Assembly: GCA_938046095.1 (NCBI GenBank)
Contig: CALIXS010000024.1
Location: 73,647-137,646, forward strand
DNA from: an uncultured Clostridia bacterium
GTDB lineage: Bacteria; Bacillota; Clostridia; Peptostreptococcales; Anaerovoracaceae
Length of the DNA stretch: 64,000 nt
Direction: 5' to 3'
The notes beneath the pieces are model-generated. The model saw only the letters and a list, made by a program, of their open reading frames with translations. It ran no database searches and was not told where the DNA came from. Position 1 is the first letter of the stretch, and every line of letters begins with the position of its first letter. This document shows positions 15,969 to 24,575 of the stretch, in pieces. Made by a program: the position numbers and the translations under genes.

Positions 15969-16592
15969 ATGATAAATGTCGCGCTTCCCAAGGGAAGACT
16001 CGGACAAAAGGTATACGACATGTTCGAGAGGGCGGGCTATCCGTGCCCCGAGATAAAGGAGGACAACAGAAAGCTGATATTCGAAAACAGAGAAAAGAAG
16101 ATCAGGTATTTTTGGGTAAAGCCGTCAGACGTGACGATATACGTCGAGCGGGGCGCCGCGGATATAGGCGTGGCCGGCAAAGACGTCATACTCGAATACA
16201 GGCCGGACGTATATGAGCTCCTCGACCTGAATACGGGAAAGTGCAGGATGTGCGTCGCGGCGGAAAACGGCTTCAGAGACGATACGTCGAGCACGCTGAG
16301 GGTCGCTACGAAATTTCCGCGCATAGCTAAAAGCTATTACGAAAGGGAGAGCAGGGACATAGATATAATCGAAATGCACGGCTCGATAGAACTTGCGCCC
16401 GTGCTCGGCCTTTCCGATGTGATCGTAGATATCGTGGAGACGGGCAAGACGCTCATAGAAAATGACCTTTCGGTAATCGATACGATCGTAGATATCAGCG
16501 CGAGGCTCATAGCGAACAAAGCGGCATTCAAATTTAAGACTGAGACCGTACAGGATATTGTAGGGGCGCTGACATCGGCACGGGAGGCGTAG
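15969..16592 (+). CDS. hisG: ATP phosphoribosyltransferase catalytic subunit, short form
   Basis: HisG condenses ATP and PRPP, the first step of histidine synthesis. The 207-residue product begins MINVALPKGRLGQKVYDMF, the classic N terminus. It has ADIGVAGKDVILE, KFPRIAKSYY, and VDIVETGKTLIENDL, matching the PRPP-binding loop. It lacks the C-terminal regulatory domain of long-form HisG, consistent with hisZ next door. The ribosome site is weak. A GTG at 15912 would add 19 residues without family match and overlap hisZ, so the ATG at 15969 is preferred. hisC begins on the base after its stop. Confidence 0.93.
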   Translation: MINVALPKGRLGQKVYDMFERAGYPCPEIKEDNRKLIFENREKKIRYFWVKPSDVTIYVERGAADIGVAGKDVILEYRPDVYELLDLNTGKCRMCVAAENGFRDDTSSTLRVATKFPRIAKSYYERESRDIDIIEMHGSIELAPVLGLSDVIVDIVETGKTLIENDLSVIDTIVDISARLIANKAAFKFKTETVQDIVGALTSAREA

Positions 16593-17672
16593 ATGAGCAG
16601 ATTTCTCAACGAAAGGTACGCAGGGTTTTCGGCGTATACGCCGGGTGAGCAGCCTGCGAACAAAAAATATATTAAACTCAACACGAACGAGTCTCCGTAT
16701 CCTCCGGGTGACAAGGTGCTGAGGGCACTGGACCGCAGCGTGCTCGGTGACCTGAAGCTTTATCCCGATCCGGAGCAGAAGTACCTCAGAAATGCACTTG
16801 CTTCATCTGTCAGCGGCGTCGCGCTTACGCGTGAAAATATTTTCGTATCGAACGGTTCGGACGATATACTGAATTTTGCATTTGCATCATTTGCGGGAGG
16901 ATCTGAGAAAGCGGTTTTTCCCGATATAAGCTATGGATTTTATGAAGTGTTCGCGAAATTCTACGGCATACGCTGTGAAAGGATACCGCTGAAAGATGAC
17001 TTTACGCTCTGTGCAGATGATTATATGCTCGGAAACCGCGGGCTTATCGTGATAGCGAACCCGAACGCTCCGACGGGCCTTACCGTAAGCACGGGTGATA
17101 TAGAGCGCATCGCGGAGACGAATCCGGACAGTGTCGTACTCGTAGATGAAGCGTATGTGGATTTCGGTGCGGAGAGTGCCGTTACAGCGGTAAGAGATCA
17201 CGAAAACCTGCTCGTGGTGAGGACGTACTCCAAGTCGTATTCGCTCGCCGGAGCAAGGCTTGGCTGGGCTATCGGCTCGCATAGCCTCATAAGCGACCTT
17301 GAACTCATGAAATATTCGACGAACCCTTACAGTATCAACAGGATGACGGAGGCGGCAGGCCTTGCGGCGCTTGAGGAAAAGGATTATTATAGAGCTAACT
17401 GCGAAAGGATAATCGCCACGCGTGAGAAAACAAAAAAAGAGCTTATGGCTCTCGGCTTTGATGTCACGAAATCCGAGGCTAATTTTCTCTTTGCTCGTTC
17501 CGACCGCGTGCGGGGAGCCGAGCTGTATAGCGACCTGAAAAGCCGCGGTATACTCGTGAGGTGGTTCGACAACAGCAGGATAAACGATCACGTAAGGATA
17601 ACGATAGGGACACCTGAGGATATGGATGAGCTGATAACGGCTGTGAAAGATATCCTGAACGGAGGTATATGA
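16593..17672 (+). CDS. hisC: Histidinol-phosphate aminotransferase
   Basis: HisC transfers an amino group from glutamate to imidazole-acetol phosphate with pyridoxal phosphate. The 359-residue fold type I protein has IKLNTNESPYPP, ENIFVSNGSDDILNFAF, VIANPNAPTGLTVS, VLVDEAYVDFG and the PLP lysine in RTYSKSYSLAGARLGWAIG. It starts immediately after the hisG stop; hisD, which often sits here, is missing. Its end overlaps the hisB start. Confidence 0.95.
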   Translation: MSRFLNERYAGFSAYTPGEQPANKKYIKLNTNESPYPPGDKVLRALDRSVLGDLKLYPDPEQKYLRNALASSVSGVALTRENIFVSNGSDDILNFAFASFAGGSEKAVFPDISYGFYEVFAKFYGIRCERIPLKDDFTLCADDYMLGNRGLIVIANPNAPTGLTVSTGDIERIAETNPDSVVLVDEAYVDFGAESAVTAVRDHENLLVVRTYSKSYSLAGARLGWAIGSHSLISDLELMKYSTNPYSINRMTEAAGLAALEEKDYYRANCERIIATREKTKKELMALGFDVTKSEANFLFARSDRVRGAELYSDLKSRGILVRWFDNSRINDHVRITIGTPEDMDELITAVKDILNGGI

Positions 17673-18277
17673 TGAACAAAACGCAAAGACAATCGAATAT
17701 AGAGAGGCGGACGGCGGAAACGAGAGTAAAGCTCTACATGGATCTCGATGATAATGCTTATGAAAAAAACAGCATAGCTACCGGTATAGGATTTCTCGAC
17801 CACATGCTGACGCTGTTTGCGATGCACGGCGGCTTCAGGCTCGACGTCTCCTGCGACGGCGATACGCATGTCGATCAGCATCACTCTGCGGAGGATATCG
17901 GGATAGCGTTGGGCGCGGCGTACGCGCAGTGCCTCGGTAACAAGGCGGGGATACGGCGGTATGCAGATATAGTACTTCCGATGGACGAGGCGCTCATGAT
18001 GTGCGCGGTCGATATATCCGGCAGGTCGCTGCTCGCGGCGGACTTCAGGATACCGACCGAAAAGATCGGTGCTTTCGACAGCGAGCTCGTCAAAGAGTTT
18101 TTTATCTCATTTGTCAGAAGCGCAGGCGTGACGCTTCACCTGAGACAGCTCGCCGGAGAAAATTCACATCACATAGCCGAGAGCGTTTTTAAGGCGTCGG
18201 GCAGAGTTCTGGCAAGGGCTGCAGAATATGACGACAGATCTGAAGGGCGCGTGCCGTCGACGAAAGGAACGATATGA
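17672..18277 (+). CDS. hisB: Imidazoleglycerol-phosphate dehydratase
   Basis: HisB dehydrates imidazole glycerol phosphate. The roughly 201-residue monofunctional enzyme has the manganese-binding motifs GFLDHMLTLFAMHGGF, HVDQHHSAEDIGIALG and the second copy HHIAESVFKASGRVL. It has no phosphatase half, so the phosphatase is the separate PHP protein at the operon end. Two adjacent ATGs (17669, 17672) are possible; GGAGG at 17661-17665 favours the second by spacing. Confidence 0.95.
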   Translation: MNKTQRQSNIERRTAETRVKLYMDLDDNAYEKNSIATGIGFLDHMLTLFAMHGGFRLDVSCDGDTHVDQHHSAEDIGIALGAAYAQCLGNKAGIRRYADIVLPMDEALMMCAVDISGRSLLAADFRIPTEKIGAFDSELVKEFFISFVRSAGVTLHLRQLAGENSHHIAESVFKASGRVLARAAEYDDRSEGRVPSTKGTI

Positions 18278-18894
18278 TAGCCATAGCCGATTACGGTGTG
18301 GGAAACATCTTTTCTTTATACCGCTCTTTTGAGGCGATAGGTGCAGATGCCCGCCTTACCGATGACCCTGCCGTTCTGAGAAGAGCCGACAGGCTCGTGC
18401 TGCCGGGTGTAGGAGCTTTCGGTGATGCCGTCGCTAAGCTTGAGGCGTCGGGCCTCAGACAGACCTTGATTGAGGAGGCCGAAAACGGTAAGCCTCTTCT
18501 CGGCATATGTCTGGGGATGCAGCTCATGCTCGACAAAGGCTTCGAGTACGGCGAGCACGACGGGCTCGGCCTCATACCGGGCGAGGTGACAGATATGAGA
18601 CGGCTCCTCGCAGACAGGACGCTGAAGATACCTCATATGGGCTGGAACGCTTTGGAGTTTCCGGGGAGCAGGCCTGAATGCCCTTTATTCAAGTATGCAA
18701 ATGAGGGTGATTATGTATATTTCGTTCACAGCTTTTGTGCGGTCAAATGCGGGGAGCATACGATAGCTGTTACGGATTACAGCTATAAGGTGACGGCGGC
18801 AGTTGCAAAGGGTAATATTTTCGGTGTCCAATTTCATCCCGAAAAGAGCGGAAGGATCGGACTCGATATTCTGAGGGCATTCAATGAGCTTTGA
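18274..18894 (+). CDS. hisH: Imidazole glycerol phosphate synthase, glutaminase subunit HisH
   Basis: HisH releases ammonia from glutamine and channels it to HisF. The 206-residue class I amidotransferase has DYGVGNIFSL, LPGVGAFGDAV, the nucleophile Cys79 in LLGICLGMQLML, YFVHSF and the His-Glu pair in GVQFHPEKSG. The start overlaps hisB by 4 bases (ATGA) and the end overlaps hisA by 11 bases. Confidence 0.95.
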   Translation: MIAIADYGVGNIFSLYRSFEAIGADARLTDDPAVLRRADRLVLPGVGAFGDAVAKLEASGLRQTLIEEAENGKPLLGICLGMQLMLDKGFEYGEHDGLGLIPGEVTDMRRLLADRTLKIPHMGWNALEFPGSRPECPLFKYANEGDYVYFVHSFCAVKCGEHTIAVTDYSYKVTAAVAKGNIFGVQFHPEKSGRIGLDILRAFNEL

Positions 18895-19624
18895 CAAAAT
18901 GAGGAAAACGAATATTTTCCCCGCGATAGACGTGAGCGGGGGCAGGGTCGTGAGGCTTCTGAACGGTGATTACGACCGCAAGACTGTATACGGAGAAAGC
19001 CCTCTCGAAACAGCGAAGAGCTTCGAGCGCGACGGAGCCGTGTTTATTCACATGGTCGACCTCGACGGAGCTAGAGACGGCGATATGCCGGCCTTCACAT
19101 CGGTAAGTGAGATAGCCTCGGGCACGGGGCTCAAGGTTGAGATAGGCGGCGGGATAAGGAGTGAAGATCGCATAAAACGGTATATCGACGCGGGCGCACA
19201 CCGTGTTATTTTAGGTACGGCGGCGGTTACGGATCCGGATTTTACCGCCAAGATGTTATCGAAGTTCGGTAAACGCATAGCCGTAGGCATCGACGTCAGA
19301 GACGGTTATCCGGCGATCAAAGGCTGGAGGACTCTCGGCAGGGAGAGGTATGAGAACGTTTTCAGAAGAGTATGCGAGGCGGGAGCTGAGACTATAATAT
19401 GCACCGACATATCAAAGGACGGAGCGCTGGCCGGGATCGACGCCGGCTTTTATGAGAAGCTCATCGCGGATTATACTGATATATACGGCTGCGGCATAGT
19501 GGCTTCGGGAGGGGTGACGGATGCGGACGATGTGCGCAGGCTTTCGGGGATCGGCCTCGAGGGAATCATAATCGGCAGAGCGCTGTATGATGGAAATATC
19601 GTGCTGAGGGAGGTCTTGCGGTGA
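18884..19624 (+). CDS. hisA: ProFAR isomerase HisA
   Basis: HisA opens the ribose ring of ProFAR in an Amadori rearrangement. The 246-residue TIM barrel has IFPAIDVSGGRVVRLLNGDY (catalytic Asp), VEIGGGIRSEDRIKRYIDAGAHRVILGT, CTDISKDGALAGIDA (second catalytic Asp) and ASGGVTDADDVRRL, with the two phosphate-binding loops of the family. GAGGG lies six bases before the ATG at 18884; a second in-frame ATG at 18899 is nearer the family start. Confidence 0.94.
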   Translation: MSFDKMRKTNIFPAIDVSGGRVVRLLNGDYDRKTVYGESPLETAKSFERDGAVFIHMVDLDGARDGDMPAFTSVSEIASGTGLKVEIGGGIRSEDRIKRYIDAGAHRVILGTAAVTDPDFTAKMLSKFGKRIAVGIDVRDGYPAIKGWRTLGRERYENVFRRVCEAGAETIICTDISKDGALAGIDAGFYEKLIADYTDIYGCGIVASGGVTDADDVRRLSGIGLEGIIIGRALYDGNIVLREVLR

Positions 19625-20379
19625 TAACAAAAAGGATAATTCCCTGCCTTGACGTCAGAGACGGCAAGGTCGTAAAGGGCGTTAATTTTGAGGGGCTGGC
19701 CGATGTGGCTTCACCTGTGGAGCTGGCGGAACATTACAGCGACTGCGGTGCGGACGAACTCGTATTTTACGATATTACTGCATCGACTGAGCACAGAGCC
19801 CTGTTTACAGATATATTGAAGGCCGCGGCATCGAAGGTATTCATACCGCTCACGGTCGGAGGCGGCATAAATACTATCGACGATTTTGAGCGCGTTCTCA
19901 AATGCGGTGCGGATAAGGTGAGCATAAACAGCGGGGCTGTAAGAGACCCGAAGCTCATATCCGAGGGGGCGAAGAAATACGGAGACCAGTGTGTCGTACT
20001 GTCCGTAGACATTAAGCGCGTCGACGGAAGATTTACGGTCTTTTCGAGTGGAGGACGCGTAAATACCGGAATGGACGCTCTCGAGTGGATAAAGCGCGGA
20101 TGCGAAAGAGGCGCAGGCGAAATAGTCGTTAACAGCATAGATACGGACGGTGTCCGCCGGGGCTTCGATCTCGAACTGCTCGAGGCTGTGTGCAGCGTGG
20201 CGGACGTGCCGGTGGTCGCCTCGGGCGGAGCGGGCTGTGCGGACGATTTCACCGAACTTTTCAGCAGAGTTCCGAAGGTCGATGCGGGTCTTGCGGCGTC
20301 GATCTTTCACTTCGGCGATGTGAAGATACCCGATCTCAAAAAAAGGCTCAGCGAGGAAGGGATAAACGTAAGGATATAA
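19621..20379 (+). CDS. hisF: Imidazole glycerol phosphate synthase, cyclase subunit HisF
   Basis: HisF makes imidazole glycerol phosphate and AICAR using ammonia from HisH. The 252-residue TIM barrel has RIIPCLDVRDGKVVKGVNFEG (catalytic Asp), LTVGGGINTIDDFERVLKCGADKVSINS, NSIDTDGVRRGFDLELL (second Asp) and VVASGGAGCADDF. It starts with GTG, overlapping the hisA stop (GTGA). The reference partner hisH lies upstream of hisA. Confidence 0.96.
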   Translation: MITKRIIPCLDVRDGKVVKGVNFEGLADVASPVELAEHYSDCGADELVFYDITASTEHRALFTDILKAAASKVFIPLTVGGGINTIDDFERVLKCGADKVSINSGAVRDPKLISEGAKKYGDQCVVLSVDIKRVDGRFTVFSSGGRVNTGMDALEWIKRGCERGAGEIVVNSIDTDGVRRGFDLELLEAVCSVADVPVVASGGAGCADDFTELFSRVPKVDAGLAASIFHFGDVKIPDLKKRLSEEGINVRI

Positions 20380-20392
20380 AGTAGGAGAAAAA

Positions 20393-21040
20393 ATGCCTGA
20401 TATAAATGAACTGAAATTCGACGAGAAAGGGTTGATTCCGGCGATAGTGACGGACGCTTCGACAGGAAGGATACTGACGCTCGCGTATATGAACAGGGAG
20501 AGCCTCGAGATAACGATCAGAGAAAAAAGGACGTGCTTCTGGTCGCGCTCAAGGCAGGAGCTCTGGAGAAAGGGTGAAACCTCGGGCAACATTCAGCACT
20601 TGAGGGCGATCGTTTCCGACTGTGACAGCGACGCGCTTATCGTATATGTGGACAAGGAGGGACCTGCGTGCCACAAGGGTACGGAAAGCTGTTTCGAATA
20701 TCCCGTAACGGGCGACAGGCCGTGCGGATTTACGATGGAGGAGTTGTACGGACTGCTCCGCGACAGGAAGAGCAAAATGCCTGAGGGGTCGTATACAACG
20801 TATCTCTTCGAAAAGGGACGTGACAAGATACTTAAGAAGATAGGCGAGGAAGCGACAGAGGTCGTCATCGCGGGGAAGGCCGACGACAGGGCAAACGCCG
20901 TGTATGAACTGGCTGATCTCGCTTATCACGCTGCCGTTCTCATGGCGGATATGGGTATTTCCGTAGAAGAAATAAAGAAAGAGCTGGAGTCGAGGCATGT
21001 TATAGATAAAAAAACAAAGCAGGAGAAGATGATAAAATGA
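20393..21040 (+). CDS. hisIE: Bifunctional phosphoribosyl-AMP cyclohydrolase/phosphoribosyl-ATP pyrophosphatase
   Basis: HisIE catalyses the second and third steps of histidine synthesis. The 215-residue fusion has the HisI half (LTLAYMNRESLEITIREKRTC start, SRSRQELWRKGETSGN, SDCDSDALIVYV, zinc-site ACHKGTESCF) and the HisE half from about 120 (YTTYLFEKGRDKILKKIGEE, then ATEVVIAGK). It follows hisF by 13 bases with AGGAG and overlaps hisK by 4 bases. Confidence 0.95.
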   Translation: MPDINELKFDEKGLIPAIVTDASTGRILTLAYMNRESLEITIREKRTCFWSRSRQELWRKGETSGNIQHLRAIVSDCDSDALIVYVDKEGPACHKGTESCFEYPVTGDRPCGFTMEELYGLLRDRKSKMPEGSYTTYLFEKGRDKILKKIGEEATEVVIAGKADDRANAVYELADLAYHAAVLMADMGISVEEIKKELESRHVIDKKTKQEKMIK

Positions 21041-21894
21041 CGGATGCACTGATAATCAACAGGGACTGCCTGTCGAATTTTCATACGCATACGACTTACT
21101 GCGACGGAGCCGACAGTCCGCAGGCTTTGGCGGAGACCGCATATTCTTCGGGGTTTTCGGCGCTCGGCTTTTCGGGGCACGCCTGGTCTTACCCGGACAG
21201 GACATACGCTATGGACGAAGAAAATCTTGCCGGCTATATTTACGACGTGAATTTGCTTAAAGCCGAATACCGCGGAAAAATGGAGGTTTATCTCGGAATA
21301 GAAAGGGATTATTATTCTCCTCACGGCGCAGAGGTTTACGACTATATCATAGGCTCTGTTCATAATGTAGAAAGAAACGGTGAATTTTACTCTGTCGACA
21401 ACTCTCCGGAGCTGTTTGCGGAGGCTATATCCGCCTTCGGCGGAGCGGAGCGCTTTGTCAGAGCATACTACGAAACAGAGGCAGGCGTACTCGAACGTAC
21501 GGAGGGGCAGATCGTCGGCCATTTCGACCTTGTAACGAAATTCAACGGCAGGGTCGGTTTTTTTGATGAAGATGACAGCATATACAGGTCGATCGCTATT
21601 GAGTCCGCGAGGCGTATATGTGAAAGCTACGAGAGGTCTAAAGCATGGAAAAGGCTTCCCGAAGGGTTGCCCGATATTATGCGTCAGGCGATTATGCTCA
21701 CGCATAAGCCGATCTTTGAGCTTAATACGGGGGCTATAGCGCGCGGATGGCGTGATCTGTGCTACCCTGCGTCATTTATAATCAGGGAGCTTAAGGCTAT
21801 GGGAGCTCCGATGATACTGAGCAGCGACTGCCATGACAGGAGGAGGCTGACACAGAGCTTCAAAGATGCCATTGAAAACGCTGCGAGCGCATGA
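21037..21894 (+). CDS. hisK: PHP-family histidinol-phosphatase
   Basis: The 285-residue protein is a PHP-domain phosphatase of the HisK type, which removes phosphate from histidinol phosphate. Metal-binding motifs are visible: NFHTHTTYCDGADSPQ at the N terminus, FSGHAWS, LGIERDYYS, IIGSVHNVE, VGHFDLVTKF and ILSSDCHDRRRL. Its place as last gene of the his operon, overlapping hisIE by 4 bases, supports this substrate, since HisB here has no phosphatase domain. Confidence 0.9.
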   Translation: MTDALIINRDCLSNFHTHTTYCDGADSPQALAETAYSSGFSALGFSGHAWSYPDRTYAMDEENLAGYIYDVNLLKAEYRGKMEVYLGIERDYYSPHGAEVYDYIIGSVHNVERNGEFYSVDNSPELFAEAISAFGGAERFVRAYYETEAGVLERTEGQIVGHFDLVTKFNGRVGFFDEDDSIYRSIAIESARRICESYERSKAWKRLPEGLPDIMRQAIMLTHKPIFELNTGAIARGWRDLCYPASFIIRELKAMGAPMILSSDCHDRRRLTQSFKDAIENAASA

Positions 21895-21900
21895 TAAAAT
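21872..21900 (+). promoter_or_regulatory. Predicted promoter at the end of hisK
   Basis: TTGAAA at 21872-21877 and TAAAAT at 21895-21900 have a 17-base spacer. It would let the isomerase gene at 21946 be transcribed apart from the his operon. Confidence 0.45.
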
Positions 21901-21945
21901 TAAATAGTTATGTCATAAGCATTTTTGTTTACAGAAAGGGATAAT

Positions 21946-23166
21946 ATGAAAAAAGGCATATTTATTGTATCTGTCATTGCGCTTGTCATCATAGTCGGAG
22001 GTGCCCTCGGATACGGTATTTATAAGAACATTGACCATACAGTTCCTTATGACTATGAGCTTGAAAATTATATCAAGGTAGGTGATTACAAGGAGTTGCC
22101 TTACTATAAGGAAACCGCCGAGGTGTCGGATGAGGATGTGGACACGGAAATAAAGTCGAGACTCGAGAAGGCCGCGAAATCCGAACAGGTAAAGGAGGGT
22201 ACGGTGACCGAGGGTGATTCTGTCAACATCGCGTATGTCGGGAAAATCGACGGAGAAGAATTTGAGGGAGGCAAGTCGGATTCTTATGACCTGGAAATAG
22301 GATCGGGAACCTTTATCGACGGCTTCGAAAGCGGTCTTACAGGTCACAGTATCGGCGAGACCGTCGTTTTGAACCTCCGGTTTCCGGAAGATTACCATAA
22401 TGCCGATGTGGCGGGAAAGCCGGTCGAATTTACCGTCACGATCAACTATAAGACCGTAAAGGAGACACCGGAGCTCGATGAGAGCTTCGTTAAGGACAAT
22501 ACGAAAACGGGCTCAAAGACCGTAGATGCGTATAAAAAAGAAGTCAAAGAAGAATTGCTGAAGAAAAAGCAGGATTCAATCGATAACGCCATGAAGGATG
22601 AACTGTGGTCGTATATTTCGGATAACAGCGAGGTCACGAAATATCCGGAAAAGGAGCTTGGCGACGCTCTGGTTCAAGCCGAAAAAAAGACGGAGCAGTA
22701 CAAGGCTCAGGCTTCATCATACGGCTACAGCTGGGCGGAGTACCTCGCGGCGACGGGCATGAATGAAGAAAGCTTTGCTCAGCGACAGAAAGAGAGCGCT
22801 CAGAAACAGGTGAAAGATAGTATGATGATGTACTACATCGCCAGAAAAGAGGGCATCAAATTCACAAACAGAGAATATAAGAAGCGCATCGCGGAGATAC
22901 TCGACATGAACGGAATATCGGAAGAGGATTTCAAAACGAAATATTCGATGACGCCTCGCGAATACGCCGACCAAAACGGTTGGAGGGAGGGCTTCTATCT
23001 CGAAAAGGTGCTCGACAGGATAGAGTCCTTCGGTAAAGAGGTTACAAAGGACGAGTATGAGAAGATCAAAGCCGAACGTGACACCGCGGCTGAGGGCGCA
23101 TCCGCATCATCGGATAATACGGCTTCTGACGCTTCTGCACAATCGGATACGTCTGCGACAGATTAG
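21946..23166 (+). CDS. Membrane-anchored trigger-factor-like peptidyl-prolyl isomerase
   Basis: The 406-residue protein starts MKKGIFIVSV with a membrane segment (about residues 4-26, no lipobox Cys), so the rest should be outside the cell. Residues 90-170 form an FKBP domain of trigger-factor type (GDSVNIAYVGKIDGEEFEGG, IGSGTFIDGFESGL, FPEDYHNADVAGKPVEFTV). Residues about 171-375 are helical and charged, like the trigger-factor C-terminal chaperone domain. The ribosome-binding N domain is absent. A Ser/Ala/Asp-rich tail ends it. It probably helps secreted proteins fold. A separate cytosolic trigger factor is at 44896. Confidence 0.82.
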   Translation: MKKGIFIVSVIALVIIVGGALGYGIYKNIDHTVPYDYELENYIKVGDYKELPYYKETAEVSDEDVDTEIKSRLEKAAKSEQVKEGTVTEGDSVNIAYVGKIDGEEFEGGKSDSYDLEIGSGTFIDGFESGLTGHSIGETVVLNLRFPEDYHNADVAGKPVEFTVTINYKTVKETPELDESFVKDNTKTGSKTVDAYKKEVKEELLKKKQDSIDNAMKDELWSYISDNSEVTKYPEKELGDALVQAEKKTEQYKAQASSYGYSWAEYLAATGMNEESFAQRQKESAQKQVKDSMMMYYIARKEGIKFTNREYKKRIAEILDMNGISEEDFKTKYSMTPREYADQNGWREGFYLEKVLDRIESFGKEVTKDEYEKIKAERDTAAEGASASSDNTASDASAQSDTSATD

Positions 23167-23218
23167 TCCGCAACAGACGCGGCTGACACAGCGGAATAGT
23201 ATTTTGATACGGATGTAT

Positions 23219-23252
23219 ACCCGGCCGCTTAAAGCGGCTGGGTCGTTTTTTT
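23219..23252 (+). terminator. Rho-independent terminator
   Basis: ACCCGGCCGCT (23219-23229) and AGCGGCTGGGT (23233-23243) form an 11-bp stem with a 3-base loop; seven T follow shortly after at 23246-23252. Confidence 0.85.
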
Positions 23253-23324
23253 GTGGAAAAACACTTCGGATTGGTGTAAAATAAAAGGCGATGTTGCAGG
23301 GTCGTTTTGTACGGAGGTTTGTTT

Positions 23325-23792
23325 ATGAGATGCCCGTTTTGCGATAATGACGACACGAAAGTGATAGACTCAAGACCGATAGAGGAGGGGCGCGCAATCA
23401 GAAGACGCCGCGAATGTGAGAAGTGCGGCAAGCGCTTTACGACGTACGAAAAGGTCGAGGCCTCCATAATCATGGTAGTCAAGAAGGACGGCAGCCGTGA
23501 AGCATTTGACCGCAACAAAGTACTTAACGGCATCGTGAAGGCTTGCGAGAAGAGACCCGTTTCGATGGACGAGATTGAAAATGTTGTGAACGAGATAGAG
23601 CGCGGCCTCAATAATATGATGGAAAGGGAAGTAAAGAGTACGTTCATAGGTGAGCTCGTCATGGAGCAGCTCAAGTCGCTCGATGAGGTCGCTTATGTAA
23701 GATTTGCTTCAGTTTACAGGCAGTTTACGGATGTGGGGACTTTCATAAAGGAAATAGAAAGCCTTATGGGAAATAAAGACAAGGAGAGATGA
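23325..23792 (+). CDS. nrdR: Ribonucleotide reductase repressor NrdR
   Basis: NrdR senses ATP/dATP and represses ribonucleotide reductase genes. The 155-residue protein has the zinc ribbon (MRCPFCDNDDTKVIDSRP, later CEKCGKRFTTYE) and the ATP-cone domain (VVKKDGSREAFDRNKVLNGI, ACEKRPV, YVRFASVYRQF). Start 23325 is chosen over an upstream in-frame codon because the zinc ribbon begins there and ACGGAGG precedes it. It overlaps cmk by 4 bases. No clear NrdR box is visible locally. Confidence 0.96.
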   Translation: MRCPFCDNDDTKVIDSRPIEEGRAIRRRRECEKCGKRFTTYEKVEASIIMVVKKDGSREAFDRNKVLNGIVKACEKRPVSMDEIENVVNEIERGLNNMMEREVKSTFIGELVMEQLKSLDEVAYVRFASVYRQFTDVGTFIKEIESLMGNKDKER

Positions 23793-24457
23793 TGGCTGAC
23801 AGACACGGCTTGCTCAGAATTGCAATAGACGGACCGGGCGGCTCCGGAAAGAGCACCGTCGCCAGGCTTATAGCAAAGGATTACGGGATAGATTACATCG
23901 ATACGGGAGCGATGTACAGGGCCGTCGGATACAAAGCCGGAACGTTCGGGATACCTTTTGAAGACAGCTGCGAACTCCGTGAACTTCTCGACAATACCGG
24001 AATAGATTTCAGGAACGGTCGTATAATGCTCGACGGGGAGGACATAAGCAAAATGATAAGAACGCAGCAGGTATCCATGTGGGCATCGGAATGCTCGAGA
24101 CTTGCACCTGTACGCAAAAAGCTCGTCGAAATTCAGAAAGCGATGGGGAAAAACAGGAGCGTCGTAATGGACGGGCGCGACATCGGTACGAACGTCATGC
24201 CGGACGCCGAGTTCAAATTTTACATAACTGCGACTCCCGAGGAGCGCGCCATGCGAAGATATAAAGAGCTCACAGACAAGGGAGTGCGGTCTGATTATGA
24301 CACGGTGCTTTCCGAGATAAACGAGAGGGACTATAACGACATGCACAGGAAGCTTGATCCGCTCAGAAAGGCTGATGACGCCATAGAAATCGACACCACC
24401 GACATGACGGTAGATGAAGTGACGGGCAAAATAAAAAGCATCGTGGAGAGCAGGTAA
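23789..24457 (+). CDS. cmk: Cytidylate kinase
   Basis: Cmk phosphorylates CMP and dCMP. The 222-residue protein has the P-loop GPGGSGKSTVARLIA, the substrate part DYIDTGAMYRAVGYKA, VVMDGRDIGTNVMPDAEFKFYITA and the lid region ERDYNDMHRKLDPLRKADDAI. The first ATG overlaps the nrdR stop; a second ATG at 23792 is also possible. AAGGAGA precedes it. Confidence 0.96.
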   Translation: MMADRHGLLRIAIDGPGGSGKSTVARLIAKDYGIDYIDTGAMYRAVGYKAGTFGIPFEDSCELRELLDNTGIDFRNGRIMLDGEDISKMIRTQQVSMWASECSRLAPVRKKLVEIQKAMGKNRSVVMDGRDIGTNVMPDAEFKFYITATPEERAMRRYKELTDKGVRSDYDTVLSEINERDYNDMHRKLDPLRKADDAIEIDTTDMTVDEVTGKIKSIVESR

Positions 24458-24493
24458 AAGGCAAATAACATTATGGAAAAATCGTCCTTCAGA

Positions 24494-24522
24494 TTGCGGC
24501 AGGTCCGTCGCGATGGTATAAT
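24494..24522 (+). promoter_or_regulatory. Predicted sigma-A promoter for radC
   Basis: TTGCGG at 24494-24499 and a perfect TATAAT at 24517-24522 with a 17-base spacer. It may also drive the mreBCD genes, as no promoter is seen between radC and mreB. Confidence 0.6.
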
Positions 24523-24575
24523 AAACAGTGCTTTATATCATCGCTTCCGCGGCATGACCGATATACGGAGGAACG

